36,834 bases of DNA from JACQFZ01 sp045810625. Its GTDB lineage: Bacteria > Pseudomonadota > Gammaproteobacteria > Acidiferrobacterales > Sulfurifustaceae. Each line of letters opens with the position of its first letter. Within the stretch, counting starts at the first letter, position 1. The translations under genes were made by a program, and so were the position numbers. Where the stretch lies: assembly GCA_045810625.1 (NCBI GenBank), contig JBJMVQ010000067.1, positions 1 through 36,834 of the forward strand. Direction: 5' to 3'. Under the pieces are notes generated by a model. It saw nothing but the letters and a program-made list of their open reading frames with translations, ran no database searches and was not told the origin of the DNA. This document shows positions 24,441-31,978 of this stretch, piece after piece.

Positions 24441-25081
24441 TGGGTCTTCCCTCCCGGTTTGCCGACGACGCTCTGATCCACCTGGCCGCGCCGGTTGGCG
24501 TCGGCGAGGCTCTTGATGAGCGCGTCGATTCCCTGGCTCCGGACCTTCTCGGCGTACACACTTTGGTAGTTCGTGACGAGACTCACACCACCGACCGCAA
24601 CGTCGTACGCTTTCCAGCCTTCGTTCGAGCGATACAAGCTGTAGTTGATCGGGACGTTCTCCCCGCCTTCGGCCTGCACAACCTCGGTGCGGACCAGCAC
24701 GGTCTTATCCTCCGGGTTCGAGCGGAACGGGAGGTAGCGGATCTCCTGGTTGGTGTACTTCAGCAGCGCGGTAGCGTAGGTGCGCACGAGCAGATCGCGG
24801 AATTCTTTGACGAAGCGATCGCGCTGCTCGTCGTTCGCTTCGCGCCAGTAGCGGCCCAGCACTGCGCGCGACATGACGCGAAAATCAAAATATGGCAGTA
24901 CTTCCTTGTCCACCATCGTGTACAGCTTCTGGTAATCGCGCGCGTACGTCTCGCGATTGGTCTTGATGAGCTGAATGATGCGATCGGTGACCTGTCGTAC
25001 GAGTTGGTCCGGCGGCGTTTCGGCCGCGCGGACCGCGAACGACAGGCACAGCGTAAACACGATAATGAGAGCACGCTTCAT
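24437..25081 (-). CDS. mlaC: Periplasmic phospholipid-binding protein MlaC
   Basis: Soluble periplasmic lipid shuttle of 214 aa that moves phospholipid between the outer-membrane MlaA complex and MlaFEDB. A signal peptide is evident (MKRALIIVFTLCLSFAVRAAE). The body shows the family pattern, e.g. YFDFRVMSRAVLGRYWREA and the strand region VGGVSLVTNYQSVYAEKV. It follows mlaD after 87 bp and overlaps mlaB by 4 bp. mlaA is not in the window. Confidence 0.94.
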   Translation of the reverse strand: MKRALIIVFTLCLSFAVRAAETPPDQLVRQVTDRIIQLIKTNRETYARDYQKLYTMVDKEVLPYFDFRVMSRAVLGRYWREANDEQRDRFVKEFRDLLVRTYATALLKYTNQEIRYLPFRSNPEDKTVLVRTEVVQAEGGENVPINYSLYRSNEGWKAYDVAVGGVSLVTNYQSVYAEKVRSQGIDALIKSLADANRRGQVDQSVVGKPGGKTQ

Positions 25082-25168
25082 GGGTTCCTCTCAGTCACTC
25101 AACGGTTTTGCGCATCGTCTGGCTCTGACACGACTTTCCGGAGCTTCGGGAAGAGCCGGTTCAAGCGT

Positions 25169-25696
25169 CTATCGCGGCATCGGCGCGGGCGTTGACGCAC
25201 CCGGTCTCCCGTTCGTCGCCGGCGTCGCGCTCTCGCCTTCGGCGGCCTTGCTGAACAGGAACTGGCCGATCAACTTCTCGAGCACCACGGCCGACTGAGT
25301 GGTCCGGAGCGTATCGCCGGGCTTTAGATAGTCGTCTGCGCCACCCGGTTCCAGGCCGACGTACTGCTCGCCCAATAAGCCTGCCGTCAAAATCGCGGCA
25401 CTGCTATCCGTAGGAATGCGGTTGTAGCGCCCGTCGATGTCCATGGTCACCACCGCGCGGTAGCGCTCATTGTCGAAACTGATACCCGACACGCGTCCGA
25501 CCCGCACTCCGGCCATGGTAACCGGCGACTTCACCTTGAGCCCGCCGATGTTGTCGAAGCTCGCTTTTATCTTGTAGCCGTTCACGACGTCGGCCGTCGT
25601 CAAATTCCCCACCTTGAACGCCAGCATGGCGAGCGCAGCGATGCCGGCGGCGACGAACAGACCGACCCAGACTTCGAGAGTTCTTCTACGCACCAT
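25169..25696 (-). CDS. mlaD: MCE-domain protein MlaD
   Basis: Inner-membrane anchored MCE protein of 175 aa, forming the hexameric periplasmic ring of the Mla transporter. One N-terminal transmembrane helix (residues about 9-29) is followed by the MCE domain (VNGYKIKASFDNIGGLKVKS, PVTMAGVRVG, LTAGLLGEQYVGLEPGG). The C-terminal 20 residues are Pro/Ala rich. The start codon lies directly against the mlaE stop codon. Confidence 0.95.
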   Translation of the reverse strand: MVRRRTLEVWVGLFVAAGIAALAMLAFKVGNLTTADVVNGYKIKASFDNIGGLKVKSPVTMAGVRVGRVSGISFDNERYRAVVTMDIDGRYNRIPTDSSAAILTAGLLGEQYVGLEPGGADDYLKPGDTLRTTQSAVVLEKLIGQFLFSKAAEGESATPATNGRPGASTPAPMPR

Positions 25697-26476
25697 TCAA
25701 ACTTCTCCCAGCATCAAAGCGGTCAGAATGAAATCGAGGCCGAGCACCGCGAGCGAAGAATAGACGACCGTTCGATTGGTCGCGCTCGCAACGCCCTCCG
25801 AAGTCGGCACCGCGTCATAGCCCTCGAATACAGCGATGCCCGTGACGGTAAAGCCGAAGACGATACTCTTGATCACGCCGTTCACGATGTCTTTGTAAAA
25901 GTCGACGCCGTTCTGCATCTGCGACCAAAACGCCCCCGCATCGACACCGAGAACGCCGACGCCGATCAGGTGCCCGCCGAGCACGCCGACCGCGGAAAAG
26001 AGCGCGGCGAGGAGCGGCATGGCGACGGCGCCGCCGAGGAAGCGCGGCCCGATGACGCGCATGATCGGGTTGACCGCCATCATTTCCATGCCGGCGAGCT
26101 GCTCGGTCGCCTTCATCAGACCGATCTCGGCCGTGAGAGCCGAGCCGGCGCGGCCAGCGAAAAGGAGCGCGGTGACGACCGGACCCAGCTCGCGCACGAG
26201 CGACAACGCCACCACCAGGCCGAGCGATTGTTCGGCGCCGAAACGCACCAGCGAGTTGAAGCCTTGCAGCGCGAGTACCATGCCGACGAAGAGCCCTGAC
26301 ACCATGATGATGAGCAGCGTGAGCACGCCGACGGCGTAAATCTGCTGCACGATCAGGAAAAAGCGCCGGAACAGCGGCCCGCAAGCGAGGAGGACTTCGT
26401 ACATGAAGAGCGTCGCGCGCCCGAGGCGCTCGACACCGTTCAATACGCCGCTGCCAAGCTGACGTATTGCGTTCAT
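25697..26476 (-). CDS. mlaE: Phospholipid ABC transporter permease MlaE
   Basis: Polytopic inner-membrane permease of 259 aa. Conserved family segments are visible, such as LVRELGPVVTALLFAGRAGSA, TAEIGLMKATEQLAGMEMM and the ending DFILTALMLGE. It pairs with MlaF in the Mla system that maintains outer-membrane lipid asymmetry. The start overlaps the mlaF stop by 4 bp (ATGA). Confidence 0.96.
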   Translation of the reverse strand: MNAIRQLGSGVLNGVERLGRATLFMYEVLLACGPLFRRFFLIVQQIYAVGVLTLLIIMVSGLFVGMVLALQGFNSLVRFGAEQSLGLVVALSLVRELGPVVTALLFAGRAGSALTAEIGLMKATEQLAGMEMMAVNPIMRVIGPRFLGGAVAMPLLAALFSAVGVLGGHLIGVGVLGVDAGAFWSQMQNGVDFYKDIVNGVIKSIVFGFTVTGIAVFEGYDAVPTSEGVASATNRTVVYSSLAVLGLDFILTALMLGEV

Positions 26477-27369
26477 CGACCGGGCTCGGTGAGCAGATCC
26501 TGCAGATAGTCGCCGGCCGGATGCTGATACGGCACCGGACCGTCCGGTTGTCCTTCCATGAACTGGCGCACGAACGCCGACGAGGAGCGCTGCAGCTCGG
26601 CCGGGGTGCCTTCGCCGATGATGCGGCCTTCGCCAACGATGTAGGCGTAATCCGAAATCGCGCAGGTTTCGAAGACGTCGTGCGAGACGACGATCGAGGT
26701 GATGTCGAGGGTGCGGTTCAGCTCATGAATGAGCTTCGCGATGACGCCCTTCGAGATCGGGTCGAGGCCCGTGAACGGCTCGTCGTACATGATGATCATC
26801 GGCTCCAAGGCGATCGCGCGCGCGAGCGCCACGCGCCGCGCCATGCCGCCGGAAAGCTCCGAGGGCATCAGATCGCGCGCGCCGCGCAAGCCCACGGTCT
26901 CGAGCTTCATGAGAACGACGGTACGCAATATTTCCTCCGGCAGCCGCGTATGCTCACGGATAGGAAATGCCACGTTTTCGAAAACACTGAGATCGGTAAA
27001 GAGGGCGCCGGTTTGAAACAACAGCGCCATGCGCTTGCGGAGCCGGAAGAGGTCGTCGGTATCGAGATCGGGGACCGACTGACCATCGACCACTACCCGT
27101 CCGGTGTCCGGACGAATGCGCCCGCCGATAAGGTTCAGGATCGTGGTTTTGCCGCTGCCGCTTCCGCCCATGATCGCGGTAATGCGACCCCGCTCGGCAT
27201 GGAGGGTAAGGCCGCTCAAAATACGACGGTCGCCGCGGGAAAAGACTACGTTTTCTAGACTGACGATAGCGTGGTCGGCGCGCGCTGGAGCCGCAGTGGC
27301 GCCGGCGCTGCGCTCGCCAGGGGCGAGTTGTTTCAATCCGGTTCCTTCGTCGGTCAAAAACCGCGCCAT
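26473..27369 (-). CDS. mlaF: Phospholipid ABC transporter ATP-binding protein MlaF
   Basis: ATPase subunit of the Mla transporter. Walker A is GGSGSGKTT, the signature is LSGGMARR, Walker B is IIMYDEPFTGLD and the H-loop is VVSHDVFETC. About 30 poorly conserved residues precede the ABC core. I chose the ATG at 27369 (298 aa); an upstream ATG at 27420 would extend it by 17 residues, and neither has a strong Shine-Dalgarno sequence. It leads the mla operon and is divergent from the metallo-hydrolase gene that starts at 27521. Confidence 0.94.
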   Translation of the reverse strand: MARFLTDEGTGLKQLAPGERSAGATAAPARADHAIVSLENVVFSRGDRRILSGLTLHAERGRITAIMGGSGSGKTTILNLIGGRIRPDTGRVVVDGQSVPDLDTDDLFRLRKRMALLFQTGALFTDLSVFENVAFPIREHTRLPEEILRTVVLMKLETVGLRGARDLMPSELSGGMARRVALARAIALEPMIIMYDEPFTGLDPISKGVIAKLIHELNRTLDITSIVVSHDVFETCAISDYAYIVGEGRIIGEGTPAELQRSSSAFVRQFMEGQPDGPVPYQHPAGDYLQDLLTEPGR

Positions 27370-27520
27370 TCTATGCGGGTCATCGGTACTTGCCAACGTG
27401 CATCCGATCACCCCACCCACTTCTTGTGTCAGTTTGCCGGCGGGAGCGCCCAGGGCTGAGTGACCACCTGGTGCGCGCCGGCGCTGTTACAATATTTAGC
27501 CCAACGCCTGCGACTCCGCC
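27370..27520. promoter_or_regulatory. Divergent promoter region between mlaF and the prp-linked operon
   Basis: This 151-bp spacer must hold promoters for both directions. On the plus strand a TACAAT element at 27488-27493 could be a -10 box about 28 bp before the hydrolase ATG; a good -35 box was not found. Confidence 0.35.
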
Positions 27521-28546
27521 ATGGCAGCCATCGACGCGACGCCTTCCGTTTGTCTCGATCTTGGCGACGGCATCAGCCGCATTGACTCGCTTCATCAGCG
27601 CCCCGGCCTGGCTGCTTTTTACCTCCTCATCCACCGCGGTCACGCGGCGTTCATCGATACGGGAACGAACCATTCGCTCGGGCAGGCGGTCGCAGCCCTG
27701 CGCGCTCACGGATTGGCGCCCGAACAAGTGGCCTACGTCATACCGACGCACGTGCACCTGGATCACGCGGGGGGCGCGGGGGCGATGATGCGCACGTTCA
27801 CGAACGCCACGCTCGTCGTGCATCCGCGCGGGGCGCGCCACCTGATCGACCCGGGTAAGCTGATGGCCGGATCACTCGCAGTCTACGGCGTCGAACAGAC
27901 GGCGCGGAATTTCGGCGAGCTTGCGCCGGTGCCGGCTGCGCGAGTGATCGAAGCGCCGGACAATTTCACACTCGATCTCAACGGCCGCGAGCTGCTGTTC
28001 CTCGATACACCCGGCCACGCACGTCATCACTTCTGTGTCGTGGACGCGCACTCGGATTCCATTTTCACCGGCGACACGTTCGGCATCTCGTATCGCGAGT
28101 TCGATACCGAGCGCGGGGCGTTCATCTTTCCGACGACAACGCCGGTCCAGTTCGATCCCGATACACTGCACACCTCGATCGACCGGCTGCTCACGTATCA
28201 GCCGCGGCAAATGCTGCTGACACACTTCGGCCGCGTGACGGAAATCACGCGACTCGCGAGCGACATGCATACCTTAATAGATACATTCGCGGATCTCGGA
28301 CGCAGACTCAAAGACGCGGGTGCGGAACGTCATCGTTTACTGAAGCAGGGCCAACGCGACGTTCTGCTGCCGCGGTTGCGGGCGCATGGATGCCGCTTGA
28401 GCGATGCGAATGTCGAGTTTCTCATGGAGGGAGATTACGAGTTGAATGCCCAAGGGATCGAAGTGTGGCTCGACCGCGCGGCTGGGCAACGCGCGGAGAC
28501 AACCGACCAGCGATCGACGGGGGCAGACGATGCAAAACCGTTATGA
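27521..28546 (+). CDS. Metallo-beta-lactamase-fold hydrolase
   Basis: Cytoplasmic MBL-fold hydrolase of 341 aa. The metal motif is THVHLDHAGG (residues about 76-85), followed by FLDTPGHARHH, IFTGDTFGI and LLTHFGR, i.e. the five MBL motifs in order. The N-terminal 240 residues form the MBL domain, and about 90 C-terminal residues are mainly helical. The substrate is unknown. The last 17 bp overlap prpE, so its translation is probably coupled to propionyl-CoA synthetase. That suggests a role linked to propionate or acyl-CoA metabolism, such as a thioesterase or lactonase; this is inference from context. Confidence 0.88.
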   Translation: MAAIDATPSVCLDLGDGISRIDSLHQRPGLAAFYLLIHRGHAAFIDTGTNHSLGQAVAALRAHGLAPEQVAYVIPTHVHLDHAGGAGAMMRTFTNATLVVHPRGARHLIDPGKLMAGSLAVYGVEQTARNFGELAPVPAARVIEAPDNFTLDLNGRELLFLDTPGHARHHFCVVDAHSDSIFTGDTFGISYREFDTERGAFIFPTTTPVQFDPDTLHTSIDRLLTYQPRQMLLTHFGRVTEITRLASDMHTLIDTFADLGRRLKDAGAERHRLLKQGQRDVLLPRLRAHGCRLSDANVEFLMEGDYELNAQGIEVWLDRAAGQRAETTDQRSTGADDAKPL

Positions 28547-30434
28547 AGCACTTTATCTCCGGTCATTAAAAGACCCGGAAGGTTTTTGGGGCGAAGCGGC
28601 AGAAGGTATCCACTGGGAACGCAAATGGGATCGCGTGCTCGACGACTCGCGCAAACCTTTTTACCGCTGGTTCAGCGGCGGCGTCATGAACACCTGCTAC
28701 AACGCGCTCGATCGCCATGTCGAGTCCGGTCGCGCCGATCAGCTTGCGCTCGTGTACGACAGCCCGGTGACTGGAACCATCAAACGCTACACCTACCGCG
28801 AGTTACGCGACGCCGTCGCGCAACTCGCCGGTGCGATCGCGCGGCAAGGCATCAAGAAAGGTGATCGCGTCATCATTTACATGCCGATGATCCCTGAAGC
28901 GCTGATGGCGATGCTCGCGTGCGCGCGCATCGGCGCAGTGCATTCGGTCGTGTTCGGCGGCTTCGCCGGCGCCGAGCTCGCCAAGCGTATCGATGACGCG
29001 ACGCCGCGCATGATCATCTCCGCTTCGTGCGGCATCGAACCCGGGCGCGTCGTTGAATACAAGCCGCTGCTCGACGACGCGCTGCGGCTCGCGACGGCGA
29101 AACCGGAACGCTGTCTCATCTATCAGCGCCCGCAAGCCAAAGCCACGCTCCTACCGGGACGCGACATCGACTGGAACGAAGCTTTGGCGGGAGCGCCGGC
29201 AGCGGACTGTGTACCGCTCGCGGCGACCGATCCGCTCTACATTCTTTACACCTCCGGCTCGACCGGCATTCCGAAAGGCGTCGTGCGGGACAACGGCGGC
29301 CATGCGGTCGCGCTCCATTGGAGCATGCGAAACGTCTACAACGTCGAGCCGGGCGAGGTGTTTTGGTCGGCCTCGGACATCGGCTGGGCGGTCGGTCATT
29401 CCTATATCGTGTACGCCCCGCTGCTCGCCGGCTGCACCTCGATTCTCTACGAAGGCAAGCCGGTCGGCACGCCGGACCCCGGCGCGTTCTGGCGCGTCGT
29501 GTCCGATCACGGCGTGTGCACGCTTTTCACCGCGCCGACCGCGTTTCGCGCGATCAAACGCGACGACCCGAACGGCGATTACATCAAACGTTATCCGCGG
29601 CAAAAATTCCGCGCGCTCTTTCTCGCCGGCGAGCGCTGCGACCCCGACACGCTCGCGTGGGCCGAACAGCAACTGCGCGTGCCGGTGATCGATCACTGGT
29701 GGCAAACCGAAACCGGCTGGCCGGCGATCGTGAACTGCGTCGGCATCGAGAAATTTCCGGTCAAGCCGGGATCGGCGGCGAAGCCCGCGCCCGGTTACGA
29801 CGTGCAGGTGCTCGACAACCAGGGCAAGCAGGTTGCGCCGGGGACGATCGGCAGTCTTGTGATCAAGCTGCCGCTGCCGCCGGGCACGCTCCCGACGATG
29901 TGGAACAACGATCAGGGTTACAAGAAATATTACCTCGACCCCTACCCCGGCTATTACCTGACGGGCGACGCCGGCTACAAGGACGAGGACGGCTACGTCT
30001 GGATCATGAGCCGCATCGACGACATCATCAACGTCGCCGGGCATCGACTCTCGACGGGCGCGATGGAAGAAGTTCTTTCCTCGCACCCGGATGTGGCAGA
30101 GTGCGCAGTCATCGGTACCGCTGATGCCATGAAGGGCGAGCTGCCGCTCGGCATGATCGTGCTGAAAGCCGGTGTGAACCGCCCGCACGATCAAATCGTG
30201 AAGGAAGTGGTAGCGCTCGTGCGCGACAAGATCGGACCGGTCGCGGCGTTCAAGCAGGCGACGGTGGTAAAGCGGCTGCCGAAGACGCGCTCGGGTAAAA
30301 TCCTGCGCGGGACGATGCGCAAGATCGCCGACGGCCAGGAGTACAAGACGCCGCCGACCATCGACGATCCGGCGATACTCGGCGAGATCAGCGACGCCCT
30401 GAAAACGCTCGGGTATCCGCAGCAGCGAGGCTAA
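28530..30434 (+). CDS. prpE: Propionyl-CoA synthetase PrpE
   Basis: ANL-superfamily acyl-CoA synthetase of 634 aa, activating propionate to propionyl-CoA at the entry of the methylcitrate cycle. The P-loop is YTSGSTGIPKGV, followed by the PrpE-typical VRDNGGHAVAL. The hinge and C-terminal part includes GDAGYKDEDGYVWIMSRIDD, and the catalytic lysine lies in KTRSGKILRG. The ATG at 28530 is preceded by GGGGGCAG and starts inside the upstream hydrolase gene. The C-terminus is intact; a degenerate second copy of it lies just downstream. Confidence 0.95.
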   Translation: MQNRYEALYLRSLKDPEGFWGEAAEGIHWERKWDRVLDDSRKPFYRWFSGGVMNTCYNALDRHVESGRADQLALVYDSPVTGTIKRYTYRELRDAVAQLAGAIARQGIKKGDRVIIYMPMIPEALMAMLACARIGAVHSVVFGGFAGAELAKRIDDATPRMIISASCGIEPGRVVEYKPLLDDALRLATAKPERCLIYQRPQAKATLLPGRDIDWNEALAGAPAADCVPLAATDPLYILYTSGSTGIPKGVVRDNGGHAVALHWSMRNVYNVEPGEVFWSASDIGWAVGHSYIVYAPLLAGCTSILYEGKPVGTPDPGAFWRVVSDHGVCTLFTAPTAFRAIKRDDPNGDYIKRYPRQKFRALFLAGERCDPDTLAWAEQQLRVPVIDHWWQTETGWPAIVNCVGIEKFPVKPGSAAKPAPGYDVQVLDNQGKQVAPGTIGSLVIKLPLPPGTLPTMWNNDQGYKKYYLDPYPGYYLTGDAGYKDEDGYVWIMSRIDDIINVAGHRLSTGAMEEVLSSHPDVAECAVIGTADAMKGELPLGMIVLKAGVNRPHDQIVKEVVALVRDKIGPVAAFKQATVVKRLPKTRSGKILRGTMRKIADGQEYKTPPTIDDPAILGEISDALKTLGYPQQRG

Positions 30435-30448
30435 GTTGAGCGGTGGTC

Positions 30449-30479
30449 GAACGCGAAGGACGCCAAGGACGCGAAGGAA
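30449..30479 (+). repeat. 9-nt-periodic repeat copy after prpE
   Basis: Three units of the type cgaaggacgccaaggacg lie 14 bp past the prpE stop codon, directly before the degenerate prpE 3' copy. This is a diverged single copy without a facing partner close by. Confidence 0.75.
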
Positions 30480-30492
30480 AGCAACACCAAAA

Positions 30493-30594
30493 GCTGACGG
30501 CACGCAACGCAAAACGCCGCCGACGATCAACCACCCGGCGGTCCTTGGCGAGATCGTTGGGGTATCCTTAAAAACTAGCGTAGGGGCGTTTTAG
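30493..30594 (+). pseudogene. Degenerate duplicate of the prpE 3' end
   Basis: Read from 30493 the sequence gives ADGTQRKTPPTINHPAVLGE followed by a diverged tail and a TAG stop. It aligns with the PrpE C-terminus ADGQEYKTPPTIDDPAILGE (from 30327). The copy is in another reading frame than prpE, has no start codon, and its tail differs. It is a 3'-terminal fragment of about 33 codons, separated from the intact gene by 58 bp that contain a repeat. Confidence 0.8.
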
Positions 30595-30604
30595 CATTTT
30601 AATT

Positions 30605-30692
30605 AACCGCAGAGGACGCGGAGGACACAGAGGAATTCTTTAAAAAGTTTTATTTAATTTTTTTCCTCTGCGTCCTCTGTGTCCTCTGTGGT
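30605..30692. repeat. Facing pair of 9-nt-periodic repeats before prpB
   Basis: aaccgcagaggacgcggagg... (30605-30634) and its inverted partner ...gtcctctgtgtcctctgtgg (30664-30692) have nearly complementary arms of about 29 nt around a 29-nt AT-rich loop. They would make a long hairpin in the prp mRNA, ending 22 bp before the prpB start. Confidence 0.85.
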
Positions 30693-30713
30693 AAGAAACA
30701 TCGGCCAGAAAAC

Positions 30714-31619
30714 ATGACAACACATCAACAACTTTCCCCCGGCGCGCGGTTTCGCGCTGCGCTGCAACAAGAGCGTCCGCTGCAGGTCATCGGCGCGATC
30801 AACGCCAACCATGCGCTGCTCGCGAAGCGCGCCGGCTACCGCGCGATCTATCTTTCCGGCGGCGGCGTCGCGGCGGGCTCGCTCGGCATGCCGGATCTCG
30901 GCATCAGCAATCTCGACGATGTCCTGATCGACATCCGCCGCATCACCGACGTCTGCGACCTGCCGCTGCTCGTCGACATCGACACCGGCTTCGGACCATC
31001 GGCGTTCAACATCGCCCGCACCGTGAAATCGCTGATCAAGTTCGGCGCCGCCGCCTGTCACATCGAGGACCAAGTCGGCGCGAAGCGCTGCGGTCATCGG
31101 CCCGGAAAGGAAATCGTGTCGAAGCAGGAAATGGCGGATCGCGTGAAGGCAGCGGCGGATGCGAAAACGGATTCCGAATTTTTTCTCATCGCCCGTACCG
31201 ATGCGATCGCCGTCGACGGCGTCGACGCCGCCATCGAACGGGCTCGCGCCTGCGTCGAAGCCGGCGCCGACGGAATTTTCGCGGAGGCGGTGACCGATCT
31301 CCCGACGTACAAACGCTTCGTCGACGCGGTCAAGGTACCCGTCCTCGCCAACATCACAGAATTCGGCAAAACGCCGCTCTTTTCGGTCGATGAGTTGCGT
31401 CAGACCGGCGTGGCCATGGTGCTGTACCCGCTGTCCGCGTTCCGCGCCATGAACAAGGCGGCGGAGACGGTGTACCAGGCCATACGGCGCGACGGCCACC
31501 AGAAAAACGTGCTCGGCCTGATGCAAACGCGGGACGAGCTGTACGACCGCATCGGCTATCACGACTTCGAGCGCCGACTCGATGCGCTGTTTGCGTCGAA
31601 GACGAAAGATTCGAAGTGA
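30714..31619 (+). CDS. prpB: Methylisocitrate lyase PrpB
   Basis: Isocitrate-lyase-superfamily enzyme of 301 aa that cleaves 2-methylisocitrate to pyruvate and succinate, the last step of the methylcitrate cycle. The catalytic loop KRCGH (residues 124-128, C126), the magnesium aspartates in VDIDTGFG (D88, D90) and the phosphate/substrate region YLSGGGVAAGSLGMPD are intact. It is 279 bp after prpE, a spacer filled with repeats and the prpE 3' duplicate. A diverged second copy of its own last 18 codons occurs downstream. Confidence 0.96.
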   Translation: MTTHQQLSPGARFRAALQQERPLQVIGAINANHALLAKRAGYRAIYLSGGGVAAGSLGMPDLGISNLDDVLIDIRRITDVCDLPLLVDIDTGFGPSAFNIARTVKSLIKFGAAACHIEDQVGAKRCGHRPGKEIVSKQEMADRVKAAADAKTDSEFFLIARTDAIAVDGVDAAIERARACVEAGADGIFAEAVTDLPTYKRFVDAVKVPVLANITEFGKTPLFSVDELRQTGVAMVLYPLSAFRAMNKAAETVYQAIRRDGHQKNVLGLMQTRDELYDRIGYHDFERRLDALFASKTKDSK

Positions 31620-31714
31620 CTGAACGACGCAAAATTGAACAGACCGCCGAACGCCGACGGGATGCTGAACATATCGCACGAATGCGAACGGGATTCCGAG
31701 AAGCACGCAAACGT

Positions 31715-31794
31715 GTAGCCCCGGATGGAGCGACCGCGAAATCCGGGACATCGAATCCCCGGATTCCGGCGCCGCGCGCCTTCATCCGGGCTAC
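31715..31794. repeat. GTAGCCCGGAT-type palindromic repeat element
   Basis: The element begins gtagccccggatgga and ends ttcatccgggctac, so its ends are inverted copies; two internal atccggg/cccggat blocks add further symmetry. Sequences of this type (GTAGCCCGGATGAA...) are, from memory, common dispersed intergenic elements in Proteobacteria. It directly precedes the degenerate prpB 3' copy. Confidence 0.7.
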
Positions 31795-31854
31795 ATGAGC
31801 TTTGGACGCATGCTCGATGCGCAGTTTGCATCGAAGACCCAGAATGCGAAGTAA
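31795..31854 (+). pseudogene. Degenerate duplicate of the prpB 3' end
   Basis: The 20 codons from 31795 encode MSFGRMLDAQFASKTQNAK and a TAA stop. They align with the PrpB C-terminus DFERRLDALFASKTKDSK (31563-31619); 11 of 18 residues agree and the DNA is similar throughout. It is a second 3' end displaced 178 bp downstream. Confidence 0.8.
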
Positions 31855-31857
31855 TCC

Positions 31858-31959
31858 GGCTCGTCCGGAGGCCCCGGGCGGACGAAATTTTCGATTTTCC
31901 CGCCCGACGCTTGGCATCCGGGACATTCTTTACGGTTAAAATTTCCGCTCGGACGAGCC
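31858..31959 (+). promoter_or_regulatory. Alternative stem-loops in the prpC leader
   Basis: ggctcgtccg (31858-31867) can pair locally with cggacga (31879-31885), a stem followed by aattttcgatttt, or with cggacgagcc (31950-31959) close to the prpC ribosome-binding site. The two pairings exclude each other. This may be a weak terminator or attenuator, or coincidence. Confidence 0.35.
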
Positions 31960-31978
31960 ACGAATACGGAGAAGCAAC

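Larger units (their letters stand above)
31620..31978. other. prpB-prpC spacer with repeat element and prpB 3' duplicate
   Basis: The 359-bp spacer holds no gene. In order it contains about 95 bp of unassigned sequence, an 80-bp palindromic repeat (31715-31794), the degenerate prpB 3' copy (31795-31854), a stem-loop (31861-31885) with a U-rich tail, and the prpC Shine-Dalgarno sequence GGAGAAG shortly before 31979. Confidence 0.7.

Noticed and set aside
29151..30530. 459-codon open frame on the minus strand opposite prpE
   Set aside because: Same artefact: an antisense shadow of prpE with no motif or ribosome-binding site.
30449..30692. Clustered short repeats that might be a CRISPR array
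   Set aside because: Units are 9 nt, contiguous within each copy and placed in inverted pairs; there are no regular spacers and no cas genes.
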